Source: Tumebacillus avium (GTDB lineage: Bacteria > Bacillota > Bacilli > Tumebacillales > Tumebacillaceae). Taken from it: 64,000 nt of DNA. This document shows positions 1 through 8,035 of the stretch, piece after piece (positions within the stretch are counted from its first letter, which is position 1; each line of letters starts with the position of its first letter). Both the position numbers and the translations under genes were made by a program. The stretch spans positions 528,501-592,500 of the forward strand of contig NZ_CP021434.1 of NCBI RefSeq assembly GCF_002162355.1, read 5' to 3'. The notes under the pieces were generated by a model, which was not told the DNA's origin, did no database searches, and saw nothing but the letters and a program-made list of their open reading frames with translations.

Positions 1-1034
1 TTAATCAACTGCTCGGTCGTCTGCCCACTCCCTTGCAGTTGGGAGACGCCGACTGACACGGTGATGTTGATACGCATCCCATCTGGCAGCACAAAGGGTC
101 GCTCCTCTACCGCACGACGAATCCGCTCGGCGATCTGGGACGTCAGCGCACGGTCGCATCCGGGCAAGATCACGCTGAACTCTTCCCCGCCGTTGCGGGA
201 GATGATGTCGACCGCGCGGCAGCTCTCGGCGAGCACTTGGCCGAGCTGGGCGAGGACGGCATCTCCGGCGGGGTGGCCGTAGGTGTCGTTGGTGCGCTTG
301 AAGTAGTCGATGTCGATCAAAAGGAGCGCCAGCGACTGACGCTGCTCGGTCGCTTTTTGCACGGTGAGGTTGATCGCTTTATCAAAGGAACGGGCGTTGT
401 TCAAACCGGTGAGGAAGTCGATGCTCGCCGTCTCCTCCAGGTCGGCAACGGACGCGTTCACGCGGCGCAGGAACAGGATCAGCATGCCGGAGATGATCAG
501 GGCTGTCCAGGAAGCGATCCAGAAGGCGGGCATGATCACCGACCAATACAGGGTGTGATTGAGCACGAACATATAAAAATGCACCGATATATAAAGAGCT
601 CCAAACAGGTTCGCCAAGAGCGCTTTTTGGATCAAGGTTAGACTGGTTTTGCGGATCAAGAACGTGAAAAGAATCATGAAAAACAATCCGGCACACGCCC
701 ACAGCGAGGACTCCGTGACCGGGTACAAGGTCAGACGGAAAAAGGTCACGATCGCTGCAGCGAAAAACGCGGTGAGCGGACGACCGATTAAGGCGGCCAG
801 CAGGACCGGGATGTAGCGCAGGTCAACGATGACCGGCGGGATCTGCACCGAATACGCCATGAGGAGCACTCCGATGCCGCCGACGACAGCGCCGGTGGTG
901 ATCTGGCTCAACAAGCCTGCATCAGGAGCAAACGGCTTGTATCTGCGCGCCATCGAAGCGGAGCCTGCGAGGAAGATCATCGAGATCAAAATGCACATGT
1001 TCACGAACAGACTGCTGATAAACGTGAGAACCAA
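1..1034 (-). CDS. Membrane diguanylate cyclase, LytS/YhcK-type 5TM sensor plus GGDEF (3' end cut off)
   Basis: Synthesises cyclic di-GMP from GTP at the membrane. The first ~190 residues are hydrophobic helices; PPVIVDLRYIPVLLAALIG is typical of the 5TMR-LYT sensor domain. A GGDEF domain follows, with LTGLNNARSF, an RAVD inhibitory I-site at residues 273-276 and an intact GGEEF active site at 282-286, so it should be catalytically competent and product-inhibited. The start is a TTG at 1034 preceded by AAGGGGAG. The window edge removes the last residues of the GGDEF domain; 344 codons are visible. What the sensor domain detects cannot be told from sequence. Confidence 0.9.
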   Translation of the reverse strand, partial: MVLTFISSLFVNMCILISMIFLAGSASMARRYKPFAPDAGLLSQITTGAVVGGIGVLLMAYSVQIPPVIVDLRYIPVLLAALIGRPLTAFFAAAIVTFFRLTLYPVTESSLWACAGLFFMILFTFLIRKTSLTLIQKALLANLFGALYISVHFYMFVLNHTLYWSVIMPAFWIASWTALIISGMLILFLRRVNASVADLEETASIDFLTGLNNARSFDKAINLTVQKATEQRQSLALLLIDIDYFKRTNDTYGHPAGDAVLAQLGQVLAESCRAVDIISRNGGEEFSVILPGCDRALTSQIAERIRRAVEERPFVLPDGMRINITVSVGVSQLQGSGQTTEQLI

Positions 1035-1096
1035 GGTTCGCTCCCCTTTCTTATCAATTCTTTAGTCTGAGTTGATTGTACGATAAATCCCCATAA

Positions 1097-1131
1097 AAAA
1101 ACACCACCGATTCGCGCGGAACCGGTGGTGT
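1097..1131 (-). terminator. Intrinsic terminator after the SLH protein gene
   Basis: A 9-bp stem (ACACCACCG with CGGTGGTGT) is followed on the minus strand by a T run, just downstream of the SLH gene stop codon. Confidence 0.85.
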
Positions 1132-1134
1132 TTA

Positions 1135-2469
1135 TTAGTTGGAAGACACGCTCAGATTGGTCGCTTCGATCACGCGGGCGATGATGCTTTTGTTCAGTGC
1201 ATAGCCGCGGTTGAATTCCCGTTCCATCGCCAGTTCGGAGAGGTAATAGTCGGCGTTTTCAGCTTGCAACGAAGGCAAGCCCGGCACCCCTTGCAAGGCA
1301 GTCAGAAGCGCTGCGGCGTCATCCGCATCGAGCGCAGCGTTTGCACTCGTCAGCGCGGTTACCAGTGCTGCATTGCCCGTGTTGACGATCGTGACGACTC
1401 GCTGGATGTCTGCGAGGGTCTTCGGAGTCGGAAGCGCGTCGATCCCCTGCATGTAGAGGTCGGCGAGCACCGCTTGCGGGTAGGTGATGCCGGCATCTTT
1501 CAGCACGTCGATCAGTCCGGCCGGGTCGTTGGAGGATACCACTTCTTCGATGGTGAGCACGTTGACCACATCGATGGTCTGCTGCATCTCGACGCGGGTC
1601 AGATCGCGGTTGACTCTGTACTGCTTTTTAAGCAATGCATCCATGTACAACTCCTGGGTCGGTTCGAAGGAGCTGAGATGCTGGAAACTCTCGTCCTTCA
1701 AAGCGGCAAGCAGTTGAGCCGTCGGACTGTTGCGGATGACGTTATTTAGAGAGGTGAGATCCTCCAGAGTGTCCGTTCCGGTGCCTGTGCTCGGCTGGGT
1801 CGGCTCAGGGGTTGTGCCCGGTTCCGGTTGCGGCGCAGTCGGGTCTTGAGGAGCGCCGACCAGCGCGGTAAAGTTGGCAGCCATCACGGCAACCTCTTGG
1901 CGGGTCGCTTGGCTTTGCGGGTTGAAGTTGGTGCCGTCGCCGCGCATGAGCTTTTTCTCGATCGCGGTCTGGACGTACGCTTTGGCCCAAGAGGAGATCT
2001 TCTTGTGGTCGGCTACGGTCAAGGCGTCTGCTTGTCCGGCCGGGTCGATGTCTGCTGCCTTGACGAGCAGGACGGCGAGCTCTTCGCGGGTGATTTTGTC
2101 ATTCGGGCGGAACACAGCGCCGTCGCCGAGCATCACGCCCGCATGTTTCACCGCTTCGATCTGCTTCCAGCCCCAGTCGTTCGCTGTCACGTCGCTGAAG
2201 GTGATCTTGGTGGAAGCGGTCGTGTCCAGCTCCAGCAGCTTGACGAGGATCGCAGCTGCTTCCTGACGGGTAATGGCATCGAGCGGACGGAAGTTGTTGT
2301 CGGTGCCGCCTTGCATGATGCCGCTGTTGCGGGCTTCCAGCACCGCATCATATGCCCACGGGGCGATCTTGCCGGAGTCGAGGAAGTTGGCAGATGCTAT
2401 GGTGGCAGTTAATCCAGCGAACGTGGTAACGAGCAGTGCGCTGGCGAATACTTTCGAAAAGGTTCTCAT
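1135..2469 (-). CDS. SLH-domain secreted surface protein
   Basis: A 444-residue cell-surface protein. It has a signal peptide (residues 1-27, ending in ATIASA), then three S-layer homology repeats at roughly 30-75, 90-140 and 150-200, marked by ITRQEAA, ITREELA and TRQEVA. SLH domains bind pyruvylated secondary wall polymer. A Pro/Thr-rich linker (about 208-235) leads to a ~200-residue helical C-terminal region that I do not recognise. The start is supported by TTGGAGG. The 5' leader carries a short A/G simple repeat. It is a monocistronic unit with a terminator on each side. Confidence 0.88.
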   Translation of the reverse strand: MRTFSKVFASALLVTTFAGLTATIASANFLDSGKIAPWAYDAVLEARNSGIMQGGTDNNFRPLDAITRQEAAAILVKLLELDTTASTKITFSDVTANDWGWKQIEAVKHAGVMLGDGAVFRPNDKITREELAVLLVKAADIDPAGQADALTVADHKKISSWAKAYVQTAIEKKLMRGDGTNFNPQSQATRQEVAVMAANFTALVGAPQDPTAPQPEPGTTPEPTQPSTGTGTDTLEDLTSLNNVIRNSPTAQLLAALKDESFQHLSSFEPTQELYMDALLKKQYRVNRDLTRVEMQQTIDVVNVLTIEEVVSSNDPAGLIDVLKDAGITYPQAVLADLYMQGIDALPTPKTLADIQRVVTIVNTGNAALVTALTSANAALDADDAAALLTALQGVPGLPSLQAENADYYLSELAMEREFNRGYALNKSIIARVIEATNLSVSSN

Positions 2470-2493
2470 GCAGAAGCCTCCAATAGTTGATTT

Positions 2494-2515
2494 GAAAGAA
2501 AAAGAAAAAGAAAAA
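2494..2515. repeat. Simple repeat, three GAAAAA units plus a partial, in the 5' leader of the SLH gene
   Basis: Three exact GAAAAA hexamers at 2498-2515 preceded by GAAA. On the transcribed minus strand this is a T/C tract about 30-45 nt upstream of the SLH start codon. Confidence 0.8.
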
Positions 2516-2613
2516 TGGGAAAAAGTTGTATACTATCATAATATTCCTAGTTGATCGTGCTGGGCAAGTTGTTTTTAATAACATTGTAAAGAAGATATAA
2601 GTTCTATTTAGAT

Positions 2614-2656
2614 GAAGGAAGCCACCTGACACTGAACAGCGCGGGTGGCTTCCTTC
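2614..2656 (-). terminator. Strong intrinsic terminator after the secreted Ig-like protein gene
   Basis: A perfect 13-bp stem (GAAGGAAGCCACC with its complement) lies 13 bp beyond the stop at 2670. T-rich sequence flanks both sides, so it may act in both directions. The remaining 2470-2613 leader shows no other feature. Confidence 0.8.
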
Positions 2657-2669
2657 TTTTGTGTTTGAA

Positions 2670-3602
2670 TTACCCGCCAATCGGATCTCCCGGATCGCCT
2701 TCCGGTAGGGAGTAACTGCCATAGAGTGTTGCTTGCTGGTTCACCGCATCGACAATGCTTTGGATTTGCGCATGGTTCAGCAAAGCGCCGCTTGCTGTGC
2801 GGGCGTTGGAAAGCCCTGTTTGGTAAGCAGTTGCATACTCATGATAGGCAAATTCGATGCCTGCCTCCTGCAAAGCAAAATGTGTGGCAACCGGGTCGCC
2901 TGCGGTGATCTTGTCGTTTACGTTGAGCGTGATCGGGGACAGCGAATTGATTCCAGTCGGGATGGCCAGAGATACATAGGGGCTGGATGCCGCACCTGTC
3001 CCCCCTAAAACGAGGTATTGGACGTCGAGATGAGACAGGCCGTCTACCTTATTCACCGGCAGATAGACGGTGACAGTCCCTTCCACACTGCTGTTGTTGC
3101 GGCCGATCGCCAGTTCATTCGCGTGATTGAAGGGGTGGTCGATTTGGACAAATGCATATGCCGGCACATGGGACACCGTAACCTCGACCACATCTCCAAG
3201 ATAATGAGCAGCCGTTGTGTCTGCTGCGACCGGGCCTGGAGGAATCGTTGTCACCGCGCGCGCTACGCGGGCACTTTCCGTTTTGTCCGGCTGTGTCAGT
3301 GTCACGTATACGTTGCTCAGATCACCGAAGCCCTGCGGTAGTTCAAGGGTAGCGCCTCTCCAATACACGCTGCCTGCTGCAAGCAGCGTGCCGCCTGTTT
3401 CAGCATCATAAATTTTGACCACACTTCCCGCGTCTGCTGCGACATTCACATAGTCAGATCCGTCAAAATGATTGGTTATCGTGATCGAAGTCTCCAGTGG
3501 GGCCGGGGTAGCCGTTTCATCCAGCGCAGAAGCCTGCACCGGTTGTGTGGCTGCAACCATTAGCAGTGCGGCAGTTGCTAATAATTTGATGTACAATTTC
3601 AC
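2670..3602 (-). CDS. Secreted protein with Ig-like repeats (paralogue of the gene at 8036-9229)
   Basis: About 310 residues. The GTG at 3602 is the likely start because GGGAGG sits 7 nt upstream; an in-frame ATG 15 nt earlier overlaps that site. The signal peptide ends near QASA. The mature part holds beta-rich repeats with ITNHFDGSDYVNV, VVKIYDAETGGTLLAAG and NVYVTLTQPDKTE, closely matching segments of the larger protein at 8036-9229. The last ~55 residues are helical. The two genes also share the leader GGAGGTA..ATTGTG, so a duplication is likely. No catalytic motif was seen; binding or wall association is inference only. Confidence 0.8.
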   Translation of the reverse strand: MKLYIKLLATAALLMVAATQPVQASALDETATPAPLETSITITNHFDGSDYVNVAADAGSVVKIYDAETGGTLLAAGSVYWRGATLELPQGFGDLSNVYVTLTQPDKTESARVARAVTTIPPGPVAADTTAAHYLGDVVEVTVSHVPAYAFVQIDHPFNHANELAIGRNNSSVEGTVTVYLPVNKVDGLSHLDVQYLVLGGTGAASSPYVSLAIPTGINSLSPITLNVNDKITAGDPVATHFALQEAGIEFAYHEYATAYQTGLSNARTASGALLNHAQIQSIVDAVNQQATLYGSYSLPEGDPGDPIGG

Positions 3603-3795
3603 AATGATACCTCCCAAAATAGAATCGCTTTGATATGTGATTTAACACTTAAATCAAATTACAAATATATCATAATGGAAATTCGGTATCCGTGCAAGAA
3701 TATTTTGGAAAAAACGGCGTCCAGATCGAGATGGGAGAATCGGACCTACTTTATCTTCCAGATTTGCAAGTAGATTTTTCCAAGAAAGAGAAAAC

Positions 3796-3825
3796 AAAAA
3801 AACCTGCTGTTTTTAACGCAGCAGG
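3796..3825 (-). terminator. Intrinsic terminator of the lanthipeptide-like operon
   Basis: A 7-bp stem (CCTGCTG with CAGCAGG) is followed on the minus strand by seven T. The stop codon of the HopA1-LanC gene lies in the loop, so the operon ends immediately after translation does. Confidence 0.85.
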
Positions 3826-6146
3826 ATTTCCTTGTTTTTTATCGTTTTACCGGGCAGCAAAACGGACGGGATCTGCGGATCATACAGCCGCAAATAAAAC
3901 AGGCCGATCCCCGCATCGCCGAGCAAGAGCCCGGGCGTCTGGCCGCCGCTGTTCGTGCCGCCCGGCCATGGCAGGCCGCGCTTGGCATACCGCTCGATGC
4001 CGCTGTGCGCCGCCGCTTCTGCGGTCGGAACGCCTGCGAACACCTCGCGACCCAGAGCCTGCTCGCCCCAGACGAGCACTTCCGCATTGCCTGCCAGGCC
4101 GTGGCAGAGCGAGTAGTTGCCCGTCCCCTCTTGCAGCATGCGTTCGACGTGCTGCTTGGTCGTGCGCAGAGCGGTCAGCGCCTGCTCACGGTACAAAGCG
4201 TTGCCCGTCACCTCATACGCATGCAGACGGCTCAGCGCAATGCCCGGCGCGCCGTGGCACCAGTAGGAAACGCAGGAATGCGTCTCCCCGCGCTTGGCAG
4301 GTCCGGTGACGCCGCGAAAATCCGGCCAGTTGTTCCGCTCCGGCACGAAGCAGCGCTCTTCATAAGCGAGCGCCCCTTCTGCAGCCTGCAAGTACCGCTC
4401 CTCCCCCGTCGCCCGATACAGTTCCAGCAGCGCATACGCCGCCCCGGCCGCACCGTGTGAAAATCCGGTCAGGTGCCGCTGGCTCAACTGGCGCGGGTCC
4501 GGCCAGGAATACAGCCCGTCGGTGCGGTCGGCCATCTTCAGCAAACGCTCGCCAAACTGCACCGCCAAGTCGAGGTGTGCCGGCTCCTCCAGCAGCTCCC
4601 CGAGTGACAACAGTGCCGTCACAGCGCCCGCACTGCCGGAGATGATGTCAAATTCCCTTTTGTCCGCACGGTGGCGAACCGTTCGTGCCAGCAGTTCCCG
4701 CGCCTGTTCCACGAGCTCTTCGTCTTCGCAGAGCAAGCCGCCGCGTGCAGCCGCATACGCGATGCCCGTCCACCCGGTGTACAAGCCAGAACGCATCGCA
4801 GGCGCGATCTCCTGACGCTTCGCCAGCGCCTGAGAGATCGCTCCCAGCGCGGCTTCCCGCAGCTCAACATCGCCGGTCACCCGGTACAGCTCGGCCAAAA
4901 ACAGCCCGATCCCGCTCGTGCCGTTGTAGAGGTTGCTGCCGAGTGTGCGGTAGTTCGAACCTTGTCCGGCAAACGCTTCCCCGTCATCGCCCATCCACGT
5001 CCAACGCCCGCCGGAGCGGAAAGCCTGCTCCAGCAACTGCGCGGCGATCTCCTGTGCGGTGCCCAGCAGTGCCTGCCTTTCCAGTGACCCTTCTTGACGT
5101 GCAAACGCCTCCGTCCGCTCCAGCGCTTCCACCTGCAGCAAGACGTCGACCCGGTCCATCCTGTACATATCCTCTGCGCCCGGATTGAGATACGGAGCGT
5201 CAAGCCGAATCCCGTCCTGCATAAAGCGCTCCCGCACACTCTGCATCCGTTCATCAACTGTCAGCTTCCCCTGTTCAAACGCCAGCAACAGCCCCTCGGC
5301 CAACAACCGGCAGCGGTGCATGCCGAAGCTCTCCTGATCGCCCGGGTCTTCCGAGCAGCCCAAGCCGTTCGCCAGCTTTTTGGTAAACGCGGGCACAGCC
5401 GATTTTAAAAATGGGGCAAGATCTGCGTACAAACGGCTCACCAGTTCCATCACGGCGGCAAAATCCCGTTTGTCCACATAGAGCACTCCGGCGTCACAGC
5501 GGTCGTACAGGTGCGGACGACTCAACACTTTCAGGCGAAACGGAATCTCCGCTGCGTTCAGCGCGGAGGTGAGCGTTTGCATCAGCTGCGGCGCACCTTG
5601 CGGAACCAAATTCCAGTACAGGCGCACCACTTGCTGGTGGGCGTGGTCAAACAGATCGCGGTCGCCAACCGCCATGTAAAAGCCCGGTGAGAGGCTGAGA
5701 AACTCTTTGGGAAAACGCAGCTTGATCGTCTGCCCCGCCTGCAGGTCAACGCTTGGCATCGCTTGCTCCAAACGGGCATGAACGCGCAGCCCGTGCTGCT
5801 CAACGACGATGCGCCCTTCCGCATCCCGAGGCTGCAGCACCGCCCAGCCATCTTCCCAGAATCCCTTGCCTGCATTGGCGGCAGACAGCGTTTCCACAAA
5901 AGCGGCCGAACTTTCGCCATACGCGGGCGCGTTGCGTTCAGACTGCAAGGAACCCGGGCAATAAAAGCGCGCATAGAGCCTGTTCTTCAATTGGTAAAGA
6001 AGATAATCTCGTGCTGTTTTCGAAGTGAGTTCTTTCCGAATCCGTTTCGACAGCGGATCGGAAGCATGGCCTTGCAGCGTAAATCGGGACGCGGAGATCT
6101 CGGTCGCTGCCACCGCCTCGCGAATCAGAAGTTCGTATGCGTTCAT
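3813..6146 (-). CDS. HopA1-LanC fusion: predicted phospho-Ser/Thr lyase and lanthionine cyclase of a class V-like lanthipeptide system
   Basis: 777 residues in two parts. Residues ~45-330 resemble HopA1-family proteins (FYMAVGD at 156-162, LYWNL at 176-180, IPFRLKVLSRPHLYDRCDAG at 201-220); in class V lanthipeptide systems HopA1-type enzymes eliminate phosphate from phospho-Ser/Thr. Residues ~390-770 form a LanC-like alpha/alpha barrel with the zinc residues in place: Cys630 in YWCHG and Cys681-His682 in SLCHGLAG, plus repeated GxxG motifs. LanC domains add Cys thiols to dehydroamino acids. Its ATG overlaps the kinase stop (ATGA), implying translational coupling. No kinase domain is present here, so the upstream APH-fold kinase probably supplies phosphorylation. 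Function is inferred from family and context. Confidence 0.82.
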   Translation of the reverse strand: MNAYELLIREAVAATEISASRFTLQGHASDPLSKRIRKELTSKTARDYLLYQLKNRLYARFYCPGSLQSERNAPAYGESSAAFVETLSAANAGKGFWEDGWAVLQPRDAEGRIVVEQHGLRVHARLEQAMPSVDLQAGQTIKLRFPKEFLSLSPGFYMAVGDRDLFDHAHQQVVRLYWNLVPQGAPQLMQTLTSALNAAEIPFRLKVLSRPHLYDRCDAGVLYVDKRDFAAVMELVSRLYADLAPFLKSAVPAFTKKLANGLGCSEDPGDQESFGMHRCRLLAEGLLLAFEQGKLTVDERMQSVRERFMQDGIRLDAPYLNPGAEDMYRMDRVDVLLQVEALERTEAFARQEGSLERQALLGTAQEIAAQLLEQAFRSGGRWTWMGDDGEAFAGQGSNYRTLGSNLYNGTSGIGLFLAELYRVTGDVELREAALGAISQALAKRQEIAPAMRSGLYTGWTGIAYAAARGGLLCEDEELVEQARELLARTVRHRADKREFDIISGSAGAVTALLSLGELLEEPAHLDLAVQFGERLLKMADRTDGLYSWPDPRQLSQRHLTGFSHGAAGAAYALLELYRATGEERYLQAAEGALAYEERCFVPERNNWPDFRGVTGPAKRGETHSCVSYWCHGAPGIALSRLHAYEVTGNALYREQALTALRTTKQHVERMLQEGTGNYSLCHGLAGNAEVLVWGEQALGREVFAGVPTAEAAAHSGIERYAKRGLPWPGGTNSGGQTPGLLLGDAGIGLFYLRLYDPQIPSVLLPGKTIKNKEILLR

Positions 6147-7255
6147 CGCGCCGCCCCCGCTTTCCGTGGAATTCCCAGCACCTGCACCGCCGCCTGTTCC
6201 GGGCGTTGCAGCATGTTTGCGCTCATCTGCAGGAAGCAGATCATATTGCCGGTCGGCTCGATCGACGACTGCATCGCCTCATAGGCGGAGAGCACCAGCC
6301 GTGCCGCCGCATAACGCACCGAACGGATCAGCTTGCGGTCCTGTTCCGCTTCTGTCAGCCCCATCCGCTTGCAGTACGCCTGCCAAAATGCACGCAGGGC
6401 CGGATGCATGGTGTGAATCGGATGTTTCGCCAGCTGCAGCGCCCGTTCCGGCGGGGTGTCCCCGGTGATCGGGATCGAATGCAGCCAGGCGCTTAAAAAG
6501 GAGCTGAACATCGAGCCGACATCCCAGCAGGAGTCGCCCGATGCGGCCAGTTCCCAGTCGATCAGGCGCAGAGCTGGCCGTTTTTGTGCAATGAAATCTT
6601 TATCGTCAGGCACAACCAGAAAGTTGTCCCATTTCACGTCTTGATGAATCAAAGTATCGGTCGTCCATTCGCGATGCAAGAGCTCCAACGCGTCGCAAAA
6701 CGCGGGAAAGCGCTGCATGATTTTCACCAGCCGCAGATTGGCCGAGGAGATGCCATGGTAGATGCTTTGCGCAGGCTGGTGCAGTTTTAAGATCCACGGA
6801 GGATCGCTTTTCGGCAGAAGATCGAGCCCGTTCCGGCACAAGTGCAGGCGGCCCAGCGCATCGCCAGCTTCCCGGGCGAGCTGCACCGGAAAACGGCCTT
6901 TTTGGCGATAGAAAGTATCACCGAGAGTGGACGCCCCGCGCAGCAGTTCGATGACCAGAATGCCGTCCGCGTCGTCGTAGCTGTAATAGCGCGGCAGGTA
7001 CACTTCCATGCCGCTGTCCTTTCCGCCGCCTTGCTGAAAATAGCGGTAGAGAAACGCTTCCTGTGCGGTCAGCTCTTTTTCCTCGGCGGATTTGCCCGCT
7101 TTGAGCAGATAGGAGCGGCCCTGTTCGCGGATCACTTGAAAATTGAGATTGCGCCGCGTCACGTCCAGCACGGAGATGTTGCCGTTCACTATGTGTTTTT
7201 CCTCCAGCAGCCGGTGGGTCAGGAGGTGGTGAATCGCTTTTTGTCTGGTCAGCAT
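6143..7255 (-). CDS. APH-fold kinase of the lanthipeptide-like cluster
   Basis: 370 residues with an aminoglycoside-phosphotransferase/choline-kinase fold: a probable ATP-binding Lys near residue 52 (YLLKAG), catalytic loop LIHQDVKWDN (His204, Asp206, Asn211) and metal-binding LIDWE (Asp233). In class V lanthipeptide pathways such kinases phosphorylate Ser/Thr of the precursor. It lies between the precursor gene and the HopA1-LanC gene and overlaps the latter by 4 nt. The ATG has ACGGAGG 7 nt upstream. Taken alone it could be called an antibiotic or small-molecule kinase; the operon context argues against that. Activity is inference. Confidence 0.8.
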   Translation of the reverse strand: MLTRQKAIHHLLTHRLLEEKHIVNGNISVLDVTRRNLNFQVIREQGRSYLLKAGKSAEEKELTAQEAFLYRYFQQGGGKDSGMEVYLPRYYSYDDADGILVIELLRGASTLGDTFYRQKGRFPVQLAREAGDALGRLHLCRNGLDLLPKSDPPWILKLHQPAQSIYHGISSANLRLVKIMQRFPAFCDALELLHREWTTDTLIHQDVKWDNFLVVPDDKDFIAQKRPALRLIDWELAASGDSCWDVGSMFSSFLSAWLHSIPITGDTPPERALQLAKHPIHTMHPALRAFWQAYCKRMGLTEAEQDRKLIRSVRYAAARLVLSAYEAMQSSIEPTGNMICFLQMSANMLQRPEQAAVQVLGIPRKAGAAR

Positions 7256-7280
7256 GACACAGCCTCCGTTTGCTAGGGTG

Positions 7281-7365
7281 ATCTTGGGTGATGCAGAGGA
7301 AGAGGAAGAGGAAGAGGAAGAGGAAGAGGAAGAGCATGTCTCCCCTCCTCTGCACAGGCCAAGAT
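7281..7365. promoter_or_regulatory. Large inverted repeat between precursor and kinase genes
   Basis: The arms ATCTTGG/CCAAGAT (7281-7287 with 7359-7365) and GCAGAGGA/TCCTCTGC (7293-7300 with 7346-7353) pair as two stacked helices separated by a 5-nt internal loop. The hexanucleotide repeat fills the apical loop. Transcribed with the operon, it could limit read-through or stabilise the precursor mRNA, giving excess precursor over enzymes. There is no T run, so it is not a classic terminator. The role is inferred. Confidence 0.6.
7296..7334. repeat. GAGGAA microsatellite, six full units plus GAG
   Basis: Six uninterrupted GAGGAA units followed by GAG (39 bp) lie in the untranslated gap between the precursor stop (7376) and the kinase start (7255). 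On the mRNA they read as CTTCCT repeats. Such tracts change length by replication slippage, which would alter the loop of the surrounding inverted repeat. Confidence 0.92.
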
Positions 7366-7375
7366 GGTGATGCGA

Positions 7376-7891
7376 TTACGGACAGCCTTTTTCGGACGGG
7401 CAGGCGCGCGAACAGTCCTCGTTTTTGGTCGGGCAGCGGTCTGACGGGCAGAACGACACACTGACGCACAGCGGCGTCGGCGGCGGACATCCTCTGACCG
7501 ACGGGCAACTGCGGATCGACGCGATCACCGTGCGGCAGACGACCGTGGTCTGCACATGCACCCCGCCTTCATCGGTGAGGTTGTTCGTGTGCGATGCGCT
7601 GTCTAGGAAACCGGACATGATGTCACCCGACAAAAATTCGGCCTGGACTTGCTGCACGCTGGTCTGCGTGCGCTCCAGAGCGGCGTCAGGCTTGACCCAC
7701 AGGGTGGCTGCGCTCTGCTCTTCCTCCGGCATGACAGCATGCAGAATGTCCTCTTCCCGAATCTCCACAAAATCGTTCAGCTCCGGCGTCAGATAGAGCC
7801 GCCACTGGCCGTCTTTGGGACTGTGCCCCAAAGATCCGCTCAGGACAACCGCATCTTCCGGCAGTTTCGCATTCGGATCAAACTCGGTCAT
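7376..7891 (-). CDS. Candidate lanthipeptide-like precursor peptide with long leader and Cys-rich core
   Basis: 171 residues. The first 118 contain no Cys and include a structured-looking leader with GQWRLYLTPELNDFVEI (28-44) and ATLWVKPDAAL (62-72). A double Gly at 109-110 could be a C39-type cleavage site. The last 61 residues hold nine Cys (119, 129, 135, 142, 148, 153, 160, 164, 170) and thirteen Ser/Thr, with the recurring pattern CPSxRGCP/CPSEKGCP. This composition suits lanthionine formation. Start: ATG with GTAGGAGGAG upstream. It is the first gene of the operon. Another possibility is a small Cys-rich protein not processed as a RiPP; the adjacent kinase and HopA1-LanC make the precursor reading more likely. 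Confidence 0.75.
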   Translation of the reverse strand: MTEFDPNAKLPEDAVVLSGSLGHSPKDGQWRLYLTPELNDFVEIREEDILHAVMPEEEQSAATLWVKPDAALERTQTSVQQVQAEFLSGDIMSGFLDSASHTNNLTDEGGVHVQTTVVCRTVIASIRSCPSVRGCPPPTPLCVSVSFCPSDRCPTKNEDCSRACPSEKGCP

Positions 7892-7981
7892 CGTTTTCTC
7901 CTCCTACTTTAGAATCATAAAAAAGTATTATTCTGATTCATTAGACCTATTCAACAATTCAGTAATTTTTTCCTTCCCAAG

Positions 7982-8022
7982 AAAAAACTGACGCCTGTTG
8001 GGGACAGACGTCAGCTTTTTTT
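7982..8022 (-). terminator. Intrinsic terminator after the secreted Ig-like protein gene
   Basis: Stem CTGACG/CGTCAG with an inner GT/AC pair, flanked by A and T runs, lies 14 nt past the stop at 8036. It isolates the Ig-like gene from the lanthipeptide-like operon. Confidence 0.82.
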
Positions 8023-8035
8023 GTGACTGGTGGAC

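Noticed and set aside
6143..7255. Aminoglycoside resistance kinase
   Set aside because: The fold is the same, but translational coupling to a HopA1-LanC gene and a Cys-rich precursor fits a RiPP kinase much better.
7273..7461. Short minus-strand frame through the hexamer repeat with Leu-Pro repeats
   Set aside because: It overlaps the precursor gene in another frame and has no start signal; the repeat is better explained as untranslated.
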